NCBI RefSeq assembly: GCF_000151315.2
Contig: NW_011887301.1
Location: forward strand, 599,760-663,759
Length of the DNA stretch: 64,000 bases
Reading direction: 5' to 3'
Origin: Capsaspora owczarzaki ATCC 30864
Taxonomy: Eukaryota; Opisthokonta; Filasterea
A program made the position numbers and the translations under genes. A model generated the notes under the pieces. That model was not told the origin of the DNA and made no database searches. It worked only from the letters and a program-made list of their open reading frames with translations. Below are positions 23,045 through 37,827 of this stretch, one piece after another; position 1 is the first letter of the stretch; every line of letters begins with the position of its first letter.

Positions 23045-23484
23045 ATGGGGTCGTTTTTCTTCTTTCCTCGCTCTTTTTGCTTCCACTTCCTGACCTTCTC
23101 TCTCTCTCTCTCTCTTCTTTCTCTCCTGCTTCTCCTCTGTCTCCCAAGCATCTCCCCTTCTCAGTGTTCTACTACTAGTGCCTTGTGCTGGTTGAGTGGT
23201 CTTTCATTCATTGTCAGACTCGTTTTTGTTTCTCAACCTTTGGTTGTTGTTGTTTTTTGTTTTTGTTTTTCGATTTGTGAACAAATGCATTTATTTCGAC
23301 TTTGAGTGTTGCTTTCAATTCTGACCGTTTCTGTTCTGTAATGTTGCTCCATTCATCCTTTTGTTCCATACACTTTGTCATCGTTCATCGAGCAGTCCTT
23401 TGCCTTTGCATTGCGCGGCTTCAGTCCGTTCGTATCAACTGCGCCTCCCGTTTCATCCTCCTCCCCTTCGCTGCTCCCGTCCTC
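23045..23484. other. Spacer P5B ATPase / S1P
   Basis: 440 bp with a CT-rich stretch (23100-23125) right after the ATPase stop, then T-rich DNA. It is the 3' region of one gene and the promoter/leader of the next. The S1P frame stays open upstream to 23302, so a longer N-terminus is possible. Confidence 0.5.
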
Positions 23485-26400
23485 ATGTCTCGGCGACCCG
23501 TCGCTCGGGATGGCACAGGGCCACCAGCCGCAGCATCAGCAGCAGGACAGACGCAGCGAAGCGAGGTGGATTCGCTGGCAAAGCAGCGGCAGTCCTCGCG
23601 CAACCCACCGCCAACCCAGCCACAGCCACAGCCACAGCCACAGCCGCAGTCACAGGACCACCTGCGTCGTCGTCGTCATGGCGGTGGTGGTGGCGGTGGC
23701 GGTGGTCGCACTGGGAGCAGTGAGCACGACGCGCCCGACTCGCTGACTGCCTCATCCGTTGCCAGCGCGCCACAGCACACTCGCACGCAGCGCGGGAAAG
23801 CGAGCAAGATGAGCTCCAGTGGCACACAGGCAACACAGCCAGCGCAACACTGGCAATTGCCGTGGCTGCCCTTCCTCACGATAATAGCAGCAACAGGTCT
23901 TCTTCTTATTCTAGTGGCTGTGGTGCCATCGAGTCCATCCAGCCGCGCTTCAGATTCGCTATCGCCTTTGTCATTGTCACACCAAGTCATGCCGAATTCA
24001 ACCGTCGAGCAACGGACGCCGTTGGATGGGGAACAGTCGCCAAAAATGGCAGATTCGCAGCCAGATGCGATTCAAGATCCCAATCCTCCTCGTACCACTC
24101 CTTCAGGAACCGCCGCCCCGGACACGTCAGAGCGACGTCGAACAGGTCGCTCTGGCTCGGATCCAGCGGCTACCGCCGTGGACGGCGCGTTTATTGTGCG
24201 CTTCAAGGTCTACTCGCAGCACGATGTTCTTGTTCGCATTGTCCAGTTGGCTCTTGCAACGCTCGAGAACGCTTCTGATGTGACTGTGCCAATCGATCGC
24301 TCGGCCGAGTTTGCCTTTTCTCCGAGTTCTGATCTCTGGTGGAGCGTCGTGCATCGAGAAAACCCCGCCTCACATCTGCCGACTGATTTCGCCCTGCTTC
24401 AGGTAAGATTAACTCGACAGGGTCCCAAAGCAGCTCGTTTGTGTTTGATTCAGTCCACCTCTTTGCCATTGCTCAGTTCCACACTTGTTTTCTATTCTTG
24501 TTCCGTTTGATTTTCATCTGCATTTTCGTTTCGATTCGTATTTAGTTTCGCAACGTCGCCACTTGCTCGTTTCGTCAAGCGGCGCTCGCCGCACTTCGTC
24601 AGCATGCAACCGTTCGCTCGGTCTCGCCAGAGCGTCGACTGACACGAGCGCCTCTCCACTTTATCGACCACGAGATGCCGACAGAGTCGCAAGTACGGCC
24701 GCCCTTGTTTCTTTCTTCAGTTTGTGCCTCGTTCCTCATGAGTTTTGACACTGACCAATGCCCTCCTCGCTTCTTGCTGCCCTGCAGATCCACGAAGGGC
24801 GACGACACGGACGGCTGCCAAAAGAACTCAACGAGTCGTACAACTCATCTTTCGCCGCAGGCCGTCACATGCTTGCTGGAGTGCCGGTCATTCCCATGGC
24901 AGCTGGTCCGCACGCCCAGCACGTCCAGGTTGCCTCCGTTCTCCACGCGGAACAGATTTGGGCACGAGGTTTCACGGGAAACGGTGTCCGTACTGCGGTT
25001 TTTGACACTGGCCTGGCAAAGTCCCATCCACACTTTAAAAACATTGCCGATCGCACCGACTGGACCAACGAAAGCACGATGGTAAAGCTATAGAGTTTCT
25101 TTTTCTTGCCCTTTGTGGCTGATTACCAGTTGTTTCGCATTTTCCGCTCCCGTTTGCTTCTCACTTGATTTTTTTTCTCTTTCCGCTGCATCCAAATCAA
25201 ACCAGGACGATGCTCTAGGCCACGGCTCCTTCGTCGCTGGAGTGATTGCCAGCTCGCGGGAATGCCCCGGTCTCGCACCCGACGCAGATTTGTACATTTT
25301 CAGAGTGTTCACAAACCAGCAGGTTTCGTACACGTCCTGGTTTTTGGATGCCTTCAACTATGCCATCCACAAGAAGATTAACATTTTGAATCTCAGCATT
25401 GGTGGACCGGACTTTCTCGACATGCCGTTCGTGGAGAAGGTCTGGGAACTCAGTGCCAACGGCATCATCATGGTGAGCGCGATTGGCAACGATGGCCCGC
25501 TGTACGGCACTCTCAACAATCCTGCAGACCAGTCGGACGTGATTGGTGTTGGAGGCCTCGACATTTCCGGCCATGTCGCGTCGTTCTCGTCGCGCGGCAT
25601 GACCACTTGGGAGCTTCCTCACGGCTACGGCCGCGTCAAGCCCGATATCGTGACCCATGGCCACATGGTGGCGAGCTCGCACAAGGAAACCGGCTGCAAG
25701 ACCTTGTCCGGCACGTCTGTGGCATCGCCTGTCGTCGCAGGCGCCGTCACCCTGCTTTCGTCCATTATCGATCCCGCCTCGCGCTGGAATGTGGTCAACC
25801 CTGCCAGCATGAAGCAAGCGCTGATCGAGTCTGCGAACGTGGTGCCGGACGCGAACATTTTCGAGCAAGGCTACGGTTCGTTGAATCTTCTCGGCGCGTT
25901 CAATCTTTTGGCGCAGTACACACCCCGTGCAAGTCTGGCCCCGCCTGCACTCGACTTGACCGAATGCCCGCGCATGTGGCCGTTTTGCGCGCAGCCAATG
26001 TACTTTGGAGCCATGCCGGTGATATTCAACGTGACCATTCTCAACGGAATGGGCGTCTCAGGTCAAGTTCTCGGCTCCCCGTCGTGGCATCCGACGCTGG
26101 AGGCTGGAGGCAATCACTTGGACGTCGCCTTCACGTATTCCGAGCTGCTTTGGCCATGGAGCGGCTTCCTCGCCGTTCATCTCACTGCGCGGGCCTCCGC
26201 TGTTGACTTTACAGGCACTGCCGAGGGCACGGTTTCGTTGACCGTTGTCTCCCCGCCTGTGGTAAGGAAATCTAGTGTTTTTGTTGCCAAGAAGGAGACG
26301 ATGCGATGTTTCTCGTGGTTTTGTTTTTTTGTTTGTTTGCTTATGCTTATTCTCACTTTTGATTCGCGCTTGCAGCCTCCTGAAGTTGCGACGCGGGTGA

Positions 26401-28104
26401 CGCGGTTGACCCTGCCGATCAAGGTCAACATTGTGCCTCCGCCGCCTCGGAAGATGCGCGTCATGTGGGACCAGTACCACAACCTTCGATATCCGAGCGG
26501 CTACTTTCCTCGTGACAACCTCAAGCGCAAGGAAGACCCGCTCGATTGGAATGGCGACCACATTCACAGCAATTTTCGCGACATGTACATGCATTTGCGG
26601 TCACAAGGGTTTTTCATTGAAGTCCTCGGTCAACCGTTCACCTGCTTTGATGCTCGTCAGTACGGCACGTTGCTCCTGGTCGACCCTGAAGAGGAGTATT
26701 TCGCCGAAGAAATTGCAAAGCTACGGACCGACGTGGTGGAGCTGGGCCTGTCTGTCATTGTTGTTGCGGACTGGTACAATGCGGATGTGATGCGCGACAA
26801 GATCAAGTTCTTTGATGAGAACACAAAGCGGTGGTGGACGCCAGGTTGGTTGCATTTTCTTTTCCACGTTTTGAGAGAGAGGAAGAGCGAGAGAGAGCTG
26901 GAGCGTGGTTTGAAAATTCTCACCCTTTTGATCACTTCTTTGCTTTGTTTTTTTGGTCGTAGAAACCGGCGGGGCCAACGTTCCTGCACTGAACAATCTG
27001 TTGAACGGATTTGGCATTGCGCTCGGTGATAAGGTCTTTGCCGGCGAAGTCACCGTGCGCTCCGACGGCGAGAATCCTTTCAAAGCGCCATATCTTTCGG
27101 GCACGAGCATTACAAATTTCCCACCGAAGGGCTTGATATCGCAACTTCGCCTGACCGACCAGGTGAAGTAAACACACTTTTCGCGATGGAAAGCTGCTTG
27201 GAGTGGACTGCTCTCGCGCGATCGCTGACATTTTCTCCTGGTTGTTTTGATTCAACAGACGGACGAAATGCTGAAAGGACTGAGTCACGTCGACGATAAT
27301 GTCGCTGTCATGGGACTGCTCCAAACAGGTCGATCGGGTGGGCGTATCGTGGTCTATGGCGACTCGAATTGTTTGGATTCGGCTCATTCCGAAGGATTCT
27401 GCTTCTGGCTGCTCGACATGTGGCTGGAGTACACTGGAACCGGGCTGATTGACTCTCGCCTCATGGAAAGCCTGACAAGCTTTCCCGATGGCTACGAATC
27501 GCCTCTTGCTACCAACTCGCCGCAGCGCCTTGAGACCAGCCGGCTGCAAAAGTACTCGAAGGTTCTCCGTCGCGACTCGCTGACCCTGCAACGACCCATC
27601 CCTCAATGCATCACGCTTTCCACCGCTGCTCGCAGTCCTCTGCGCAACGCTACAGAAGGTATGATAGTCAGTTGGTTGCGTCAGATGTTGTGGATTTCTG
27701 ACTTTTTGTGGATTGTGCTTCTTGCCGTTGTTGTTGGCCAGATTTCGATCCGCATGTCGATGTTCTTGCAGGCACCTTTGGAAGGTAACCAAGCTCATTC
27801 AAAACAATGTTTGGTCGTGGCAGTGCTCGCTTTGTTTCATGCTAACTTTTTTTTCTTTTCTTTTTTTTTTTTTTGCTTTTGCTTTTGCTTTGTCTTCTGC
27901 TTGTACAGACTCGCCCCGGTCGGATCTGGACCGAAAGCCAACCGCGACAGTGTTGACAGCCCTGACACTGGGTCGGAATGGACCATGCCCGAGTCGTTGC
28001 AGTATCCAATTCTGGCCGTTGTTGCAGTGACTGTGGCTCTTGGAGGATTTGCCTTGTGGTCCCGCACGCGTCACCGTCAGCAGCGCAAACTCTTCAAGGT
28101 CTAA
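23485..28104 (+). CDS. MBTPS1: Site-1 protease / SKI-1 subtilase (MBTPS1)
   Basis: Golgi membrane serine protease that releases membrane-bound transcription factors (SREBP, ATF6) and GlcNAc-phosphotransferase in animals. Exons 23485-24402, 24546-24692, 24788-25081, 25206-26261, 26376-26844, 26963-27162, 27259-27658, 27742-27784, 27909-28104; about 1240 residues. An unusual ~125-residue N-terminal stretch rich in Gln/Pro/Gly precedes a hydrophobic segment (signal anchor). The prodomain follows. The catalytic triad is intact: Asp in VFDTGL (about 428), His in [12 protein letters not shown] (about 459) and Ser in GTSVASP (about 624), with oxyanion Asn in SAIGNDGP. The C-terminal S1P-specific region ([11 protein letters not shown]) is present, followed by a membrane segment and a basic cytosolic tail. 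Human S1P is 1052 residues; the excess is the N-terminal extension. Confidence 0.94.
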
Positions 28105-28363
28105 AATTGTTAATCATCCCCTTGTTATTTACAAACTCTCGTTTGATGTCTGATATTTTTTGGTTGCAGTTTTTCGTGTAGAATATGCGAAAACATGAAA
28201 CAACTTGATGTTAATTCGTTATTGTACCAATCATCCAAGATAACAAACTCACAGATGTAACTACAAACAAAAAAGCGTACACCACTGATACAAGGCAGCA
28301 ACCAGGCAGAAAAAAAAACAGTACAAGCGTGTGAGAGAAGGAAGAGCGGAGCAGCAGCGGGCT
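28105..28363. other. Convergent spacer S1P / VPS4
   Basis: 259 bp shared 3' region. Nothing beyond A-rich stretches is recognised. Confidence 0.4.
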
Positions 28364-30978
<2,615 letters not shown>

Positions 30979-31355
30979 GTTCGGGTCGCACAAACGAGTG
31001 TTCAGACAGTCAAAAAGCGGAGGTTTTGATTTTTGCTGTTCTGCGATGATAGACTGGCCTTCGGCGCGAAGCATGGATGAATTTGACATGCAAGAGCAGG
31101 ATCAAGAGCAGCAGCTTCTGATACTGTACTTCCATGCAATGCGAAAAGTGCTCATGCTCAAACAGCGCAGGAGGTGTAGAGGTTTTTTTGGGCAATGCAT
31201 TTCCTATGAACTTCCCTTCCTCCCTCCCTCTCTCCAACTTGCTCCTCCGTTCTACATCTCTGAATCAACCTACATCGTAATTTCAATCCTTGCTTGCTGT
31301 GCTTAGCTTCTTTACGTTGCCAGTCTTGTTATTTTGTTTTCATCCCACCTTTGCA
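30979..31355. other. Divergent promoter region VPS4 / V-ATPase d
   Basis: 377 bp between the start codons of two endolysosomal genes. No TATA box, CRE or known lysosomal CLEAR-type site (GTCACGTGAC) is seen. Confidence 0.5.
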
Positions 31356-33674
31356 ATGGAGACTGACTTTCTGTTCAACGTCAACCACGGCTTCATTGAA
31401 GGGTAACCTCGCCTCGTCCCCTTCTCTCCTGCTTCTCCTGCTTCTCCTTCTTCCTGCTTCCGGCTCTCTCGTCCTTCTTGTCTTGTGCTTTTGCTTGTGC
31501 TCGAGTGTCGCTCACTCTCCCACTTCCCCACTTCACGAATCGAAGCGAACGAGAAGCGCAATGCAAAGCACATGGAACAATAGAAAAAAACTCAAAAGCT
31601 CCAAAAAAAAAAAAAAAAAAAAGCCTGTTTTTTGTGTTTTTGTGATGCTTCGGCCTGCGTTTGTGCGTTTGCCGGGGAACTGGTGCAACGGCTGCTGCAG
31701 AGCAATGGTCGAGCTCACAGCGCCAGGTCGCTTGCGGTTGGGGGACACAAGCGAGCGCCACCCCCCCAAAAAAGCACAAAGACATTGAGTTGGGGGAAAA
31801 AAAACCAAAGAGATTTTTTTTTTTTTTTTGGGCTTTTGGGGAAAACCAGCGACGACTGCCCGCCACAGCGCGAGAAGACCGAGACCAAGACTATGAGCTG
31901 GCACTTGGCATCGTCATCAGCATTGAAGCAGCGGACGAGCGCGGAACAGACACACAAGCAAAAGCAAACGAAACAAGAGAAGAAGGGGAAAAAAAACCCT
32001 TTGAAAAATCGAAGCAACCCTCATGACTTTTTTTTTTTTCTTTCTTATTTCTTTCCCCCGACTTTTTTTTTTCTTTCTTTCTTTTCTTTCTTTCTTTTCT
32101 TTTCTTTTCGGTTTCGTTTCTTTTCGATTTCGATTGTTGATTGTTGAATCTGCATTGTTTTGAAGAGCAAACTATTCAACTTTTGCATTTGAGAATGGAG
32201 AGTAAAATTCAACCGGAGCAAAGACATGAAACTCTCTTTTCTCTCTCTCTCTCACTCACTTTCAATCGCCTGCGTCGGTCGGTTTTTGGTCAAAGTTTAA
32301 GAACTCCAGCAATCCACTGCAGACACCCCCACCCCCAATCTCATGTTGCGCGGCTTTTGGATGCGCTCACTTACTTGGTCTGATTGATTTTCTCTCATTT
32401 TTCCGAACAGCATTGTCCGCGGCATTCGCAGCGGCTTCCTCAAGCAGTCAGAGTACCTGAACATGCAACAGAGCGCCAACATTGACGGTATGTGTGCCAG
32501 TTTGTACTCTTGGGGGGGAGGGGTGGTTGCGTTGAGGCATTTGGATTGGCTCACTCTGGTCGTCCCCTGAATCCCCCGCTGCCAGACTTTAAGCTGCACT
32601 TGCAGTCCACCGACTATGGCAACATGCTCGCCAACGAGCCGTCACCAATCTCGGTGTCCACCATCTCGGACCGCTTGACGGAGCGCCTCGTGTCCGAGTT
32701 CCACTACATTCGCAACAACTCGTTCGAGCCCCTGTCCAAGTTCCTCGACTTTATCACATACGGCTACATGATTGACAACATTGTGCTGCTCATCCAGGGC
32801 ACCTTGCACGAGCGCGACCTGTCCGAGCTTCTCCCCAAGTGCCACCCTCTTGGTCTCTTCGAGAGCATGGGCTCGATCACGGTGGCCAGCACCCCCGCAG
32901 AGCTGTACAACTCGGTCATTGTCGACACACCGCTTGCCCCCTACTTCCAGAGCTGCATTTCCGAGCAAGATCTCGACGAGCTGAACGTTGAAATCATCCG
33001 CTCGTCCTTGTACAAGGCATACCTTGAGGACTTTTACGATTTCTGCGAAGGCGTTGGCAGCAACACTGCCGAGACCATGAAGCGCATTCTCGAGGTTTGT
33101 GTTTGAGTTTATTGGAGGGTTTTTTGGGGTCATGCTGTCTTTGCAATGAGTGGTTATCTGTGCTAACTCTTTTTTTTTTTTCTTTTTTTTTTTTTTTGTC
33201 TTGTTTTTATTTGATTTTCCTTTGCTTGTTCCATTTCCTCGACCTTTCTCGCAGTTTGAGGCCGACCGTCGCTGCTTTATCATTACCATCAACTCGTTCG
33301 GCACCGAGCTCAGCAAGGACGACCGAGCAAAGCTGTACCCCCAGTGCGGTCGCCTGTACCCTGACGGTCTGATCAAGCTCGCGCGCGCCGACGATCTCGA
33401 CGGTGTTCGTGCTGTTGCCGAGTACTATGCCGAGTACCGTGCCATGTTCGAGACCAGCGGCTCGTCGTCGTCGGACAAGACTCTGGAAGATCGCTTCTTT
33501 GAGTACGAGGTCAAGCTCAACGAGCTGGCTTTTGAGCAGCAGTACTCGTTCGGCAACATCTACGCCATGCTCCGACTCAAGGAACAAGAGGCTCGCAACA
33601 TTGTTTGGTTGGCAGAGTGCATTTCCCAAAACCAGCGAGCCAAGATTGACAACTACATTCCCATTTTCAAGTAA
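31356..33674 (+). CDS. ATP6V0D1: V-type ATPase V0 subunit d
   Basis: Peripheral subunit that couples the central rotor of the V1 motor to the membrane c-ring in the proton pump of lysosomes and other acidic organelles. Exons 31356-31402, 32411-32487, 32586-33094, 33255-33674; 350 residues, the family length (human d1 351). The N-terminus [20 protein letters not shown], the internal [13 protein letters not shown] and FYDFC stretches and the C-terminal [20 protein letters not shown] are highly conserved. The first intron is about 1 kb with long A/T runs. Paralogue choice (d1 or d2) is not meaningful outside vertebrates. Confidence 0.97.
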
Positions 33675-34249
33675 ACGATGGTGCGGATTGTTTGAAGCGA
33701 ACAAGGGGGGCAAAACGGAAACCCTCAAGACGGACTGGAAAAAGAAAACTGCTCCCATCGACCTACATTGGACTTGAGGCCAATTTTGCTTTGTCTTTAT
33801 TTTGCTGTATTTCCTGTCTGGCGTTGTGTGTTGTTTTTTGTGTGAGTATGAGTGTGGTCTCTTTTTGTTTGATTACTGACGTTCATCCTTTTCATTACAT
33901 GTTGTTCAATGCTGGCATCAAGAACATCGACGACAAATCAAAACCGCCTGGCGTTGATGCAAGCCCATTGGTAATTTCCAACCATTGGCAACAAACTCGG
34001 TAGAAAGGTGCCCAACCATCCATGATATCTCTCCGCCAGCTGCGAGATGGGTGCCGTAGATGGCCTGACGTGCTTGAATGACGCGTTATACCTTGGATTG
34101 GTCTTTTGGAACGAGTATGAAATATCAGTGAGAAATCAGTGGCGAGTTGATTGATTTTTATGATTTTCGCGAGCAGAACCCCGAAGGGGTTTTGTGCTTT
34201 AACATCAGTCTAACAGTGTATTGAGGGGTAGATTAATCAATAGTTCAAC

Positions 34250-34547
34250 CGTTCCAGCCAAATTAGAGGAACGCCGAGGCGTTGTGTTTTTCTAGATCAT
34301 TCCCACCAATCAATCTACTGTTTGGTTCCCCTAATTTTGTTGTACGCCGAGGCGTTGTGTTTTTCTAGATCATTCCCACCAACCAATTTACTGTTTGGTT
34401 CCCGTAATTTTGTTGTTTGTTGTTTCCTCCATGACTCGATTCGGTCACACTAGCCAAATTTGAGGAATTTCCGAGTCGTTTCTGGTTGTAGATCATTCCC
34501 ACCAACCAATTTACCGTCTTCTCTCCCTTAATTTGTTGTTTGTTGCT
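34250..34547. repeat. 73-bp tandem repeat, about three copies
   Basis: Two adjacent copies begin with ACGCCGAGGCGTTGTG at 34271 and 34344. A third, diverged copy at about 34448-34547 keeps TAGATCATTCCCACCAACCA. Each unit has CTAGATCATTCCCACCAA followed by a TTTACTGTTTGGTTCC-like segment. Function unknown. Confidence 0.75.
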
Positions 34548-34604
34548 CCCCCACTCCCAACCATAAAGTGCACCGCAGTAGAGCACATCCAACCACAACA
34601 AGCC

Positions 34605-34608
<4 letters not shown>

Positions 34609-34638
<30 letters not shown>
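34609..34638. repeat. (CA)n microsatellite
   Basis: About 15 CA units. Confidence 0.9.
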
Positions 34639-35573
34639 CAGGGTATGAATCATACATCTGCCGAAAAGCTCAAAGTTGGCCACCAAAACTCCTCGACCTG
34701 TATCTGCACCCAATTCTCACTTGCCACTTCTCGGATGCATTGGAGCACGCCAAATCGCATCTCTAGAATCAAGCACTCAGGCAAGCACCCACCCACAGAG
34801 TGCATTCCGGCAGTCGAGATGTTTCTCAAAGCTCTGTTCAAAACAAACATCGTCAATGTCCAGATCTGCACCCATCCTAGATACACTGTTGCAGTAAATG
34901 CTGCTTTAACCTGATGTTGCGAGGGTCGAAACATCATTGGTCGGTGATTTTCATCTACGTATTCGAACATCTTCGTTTAGGTATTTATTGTTTTAATTTA
35001 CAATAATGGCTGCAAACGTCTGATTGCGTGTTTGCGTTGCCAGGAGGTCTTTTTTGACGGCCGCGACTTGTGAGTGAACTGCACAAGCACGGAAACGACC
35101 GAAAGAGGGGAGCAAAAGAGTGAGAGAGAGTAGAGCGCTGAATGTGAGAGTGCTTGGAACTTGCTCAATTGATTCTGGTGAGTGTGCTGCTGACATTGTT
35201 AGTCCTGATGGCACCAAAGTAGGCCCACTCGCCTTTGAGCAAGCAGTCGCCTGTTGAAGCCTGAAGGATGACCTGTAACACTGCTTTTGCGCGTGCGATC
35301 CATCCAGCCCGGCATCCGAAACTTCCCCCGACCCTGTTCGTCAGGTGCAAGTGCTCAAGGCCGATACCGGTGTTGGCAACATTGGGTTGATTCTCGAGAC
35401 TGAGAAAACTCAGCACTGAACTTGGCCAAACGCTCTTCATGACCGAGTTTGTTCGAGCTTTGTTGTACGGGCCGCGCAATTCAAAACAACGAGGTTCTCG
35501 GGCAAAGGCCAGATGTTTCGTATTATGTTCACAAGCATAGCAGTCACTCAACGGGTTGGTCCCATCCATGAAA

Positions 35574-36265
35574 TCATCCACCATGGAGCGTTGAAATGAA
35601 CAAGATTGTGTCCTTTGCCTCCAATTCGTAATCAAGCTCGCCAATCAGCTCCCAATCCTGGTCGTTAACAAGCACCAAAATGCCTGGCCGTCTGCGCAGC
35701 CATTCCAAAAGCACAAACACATGAACTATCGAGTGAGACCGCCATACAGTAATGTGCCTGAATGTGTTCGAGGACTGCAAGTTTTTGATCTCTGCTGCTG
35801 TTTGTCCAACGTCCAGTCCTCCACCTTTGTTCGATCATAATGATAACCGAAGAACATGCAAGTCACTGACATTGTGTCGCCTTGGAGGAAGAGCTCCGGT
35901 CGCTCCTTGAGCAGGTTGTCGCGAATCCACACGAGGAAGGCGCGAATGGTCCACTTGGCGCCATCTGGCCGCGGGACTGGCAGCGCAACCACGCGCGACT
36001 TGATCTTGTCGAAGAGGAGCTCAGCGCCGCCACTGGGAACACGGCGCACAGTCCAATAGGGCAGAGGAAGGGAGGGAAAGCCAAGGCCAATGTGAGTGAG
36101 CTGTGTCATCATCCCCCGCTTCAGCCTCCATCCATCCAACTCCAAGCTTGATAAGGTCAAATCACAGTTGGTAGTAGAAGTAGTAGTAGTAACATATGGG
36201 GTGGGCTTTTCAACAAACAGTGGCGGACTGCTTTACCTGAACTCGAGCGTCACTTCGAGCGACAT
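35574..36265 (-). CDS. URM1: Ubiquitin-related modifier URM1
   Basis: Sulfur carrier for 2-thiolation of wobble uridine in tRNA-Lys, -Glu and -Gln, and a protein modifier under oxidative stress. Exons 36237-36265, 35871-36032 and 35574-35691 splice in frame to 102 residues (human 101). Conserved text: [19 protein letters not shown], the stretch [20 protein letters not shown], then [20 protein letters not shown] and the end STLHGG. The terminal Gly-Gly is directly followed by the stop, as needed for thiocarboxylate formation by the E1-like MOCS3/UBA4 without processing. Its pathway partner CTU2 is 4 kb away on the other strand. Confidence 0.96.
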
Positions 36266-36501
36266 GTCTGAGCAGCGTGAGTGAAAACTAAGAGTGAAAC
36301 AAGTCCTACGTTGCAAGCATATATTGCTTTATCTTAATGTACATTGAACCAAGTCCTACAAACAACCAATGTCATGCCTGGCAGCCATTCAGTTTCCACG
36401 CATCGAAAGCCCTCCATTCGTCCACTTTTGCATGCTATGCAGAGTGGAGTAACGTGCATGCCTGTTAGAATCAGTCATGATTGCACCAGGTAGTAGCAAC
36501 A

Positions 36502-37393
36502 TCATGGCTGGTGCTCTTGCACGCGGCCGACAGCGACAAAGAACTGATGCGGTTGGACGGCATTGTCAAAGTATCCGAACGGTCCAATCTCGCAAGCTCC
36601 ACACGCAAGGTACTTGAAAGTGGTGCCAGGCATATTACGAGCAACAGTGACGTTCTCAAAGTCCATCTGGTTGCCCAGGCGCCAGAACGAAGCCTCGAGC
36701 GATTCAATGACTGTCGGGCTGTCCTTGGGCTGCAGCATGAGTGGCAGCGAGATCTGACACCAACACAACAAACAAAAAGGGCCAGCATGCAACAGTGAGC
36801 GACTCTATGATGCTCCGTTGCTTGTGTGAACTGCGATCTGAACCAAGCACTCTCGAGTTGTTGCCGGTTTTCTCTTGGTTTCTGAGATTTCCACCACCAT
36901 AAAGTTCAACCTCCACCAAAATTTCAACCTCAACACACACAAAATTTCAACCTCAACACACACATTCATCATCATGTCGTTTTGTGCTGTGTTGGGCATT
37001 GCGGTGTTGGCAATGTACACTGACGTTCAGGGGGTTTGTCAGCTATCGACATCAGCCACTCGCTCACATGCACTCAATTCACACCACACTGTTCTGCCTT
37101 GGTTCAAATGCAATGCATTTTGTGTGTGTGCGTACCGGGTCTGTCAGCGCAACATGCGACGCGACGCCAGCGAGGAAGACCTTGCATTGGCAGAAGCGGC
37201 AGACAATGGTCGCTGCATTATGGCCCGCGTCCGTCGTGCGCGCCACTGCTGAGCCACCAGCATTCGCATTAGCAACAGCAGTGGAAGTAGTAGAAGTAGT
37301 GGTCGTGGGCGCAGTAGCGGCTGTGGTGCTCTCGCTCTCGTTCTCGAGCGCAGGCAGTGATCGCGCAGAAGTCCCTTCCGGGTTGCTGCTCAT
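36502..37393 (-). CDS. RABIF: MSS4/RABIF-type Rab-binding protein
   Basis: MSS4 binds nucleotide-free Rab GTPases of the exocytic path, acting as a slow exchange factor/chaperone. Exons 37136-37393 and 36502-36753; 169 residues against 123 in human. The surplus is an N-terminal Thr/Ala-rich disordered extension. The zinc site is complete: CRFC (exon 1) and CGAC (exon 2). The family signature FENVTVARNMPGTTFKYLAC followed by CEIGPFGYFD and the closing FFVAVGRV are clear. The intron includes two copies of AAAATTTCAACCTCAACACA. It is in tandem with URM1 and head to head with NECAB. Confidence 0.92.
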
Positions 37394-37652
37394 TGTGGTG
37401 GATGTGTAAAGCAAATACAGCGACTGAGCAAAAGTCAAAGCAAACTACCAAAGTAACCAATCCTGACGTGATTTCCAGGGCATCGAAAGTCTGAGCCGCT
37501 GAGCCAACTGACTCATCAACCGGACAAGCTCAAGCGACTGAGATTTTGCCCCATCTAAGTTTCCATTCCGCTTTTTCTGTTTTTTTTTTTTTTTCAAGCG
37601 ACTGCGTTTCCTTTTTGTTTCAGTTGCTTTGTTGTTGCTCTTGTTGTCGTTG

Positions 37653-37707
<55 letters not shown>

Positions 37708-37827
37708 ATCATCATCATCATCATCATCATCTTCTTCTTCTTCTTCTTCTTCGTCTTCATTCACTCTTCCATTCAATTTCAATTGCTTTTTTTTGCTTTG
37801 TTTTGTTTTTTCTTGTTCCAATCCAAA
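37394..37827. other. Divergent promoter region MSS4 / NECAB with microsatellite
   Basis: 434 bp. Its main feature is a long (ATC)n tract running into (TTC)n at 37653-37752, 75 bp upstream of the NECAB start. No other element is recognised. Confidence 0.6.
37653..37752. repeat. (ATC)n/(TTC)n microsatellite
   Basis: About 25 ATC units with one A insertion, then about seven TTC units. Confidence 0.95.

Larger units (their letters stand above)
33675..35573. other. Gene-poor region, V-ATPase d / URM1
   Basis: 1.9 kb. No convincing gene: the minus-strand open frame at 35165-35644 overlaps the URM1 last exon in another frame and has no recognisable content. It holds a 73-bp tandem repeat (34250-34547), a (CA)n tract (34609-34638) and a short perfect hairpin AACCCCGAAGGGGTT (about 34177-34191). 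Confidence 0.5.

Noticed and set aside
23302-23484. Upstream extension of the S1P frame to a Met at 23302
   Set aside because: The extra 61 residues are T-rich leader-like translation. The Met at 23485 begins the GC-rich coding stretch, though the longer form is not excluded.
34140-34260. Possible snRNA or snoRNA around the AACCCC hairpin
   Set aside because: No Sm site, C/D or H/ACA boxes in the right places, and no match to U1-U6 that I recall.
35165-35644. Minus-strand open frame of 159 codons next to URM1
   Set aside because: It overlaps the last URM1 exon in a different frame and shows no recognisable content. I keep URM1 and treat this as a shadow.
37445-37708. Poly-Met and poly-Ile open frames at 37.4-38.1 kb
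   Set aside because: Products of the (ATC)n microsatellite, not genes.
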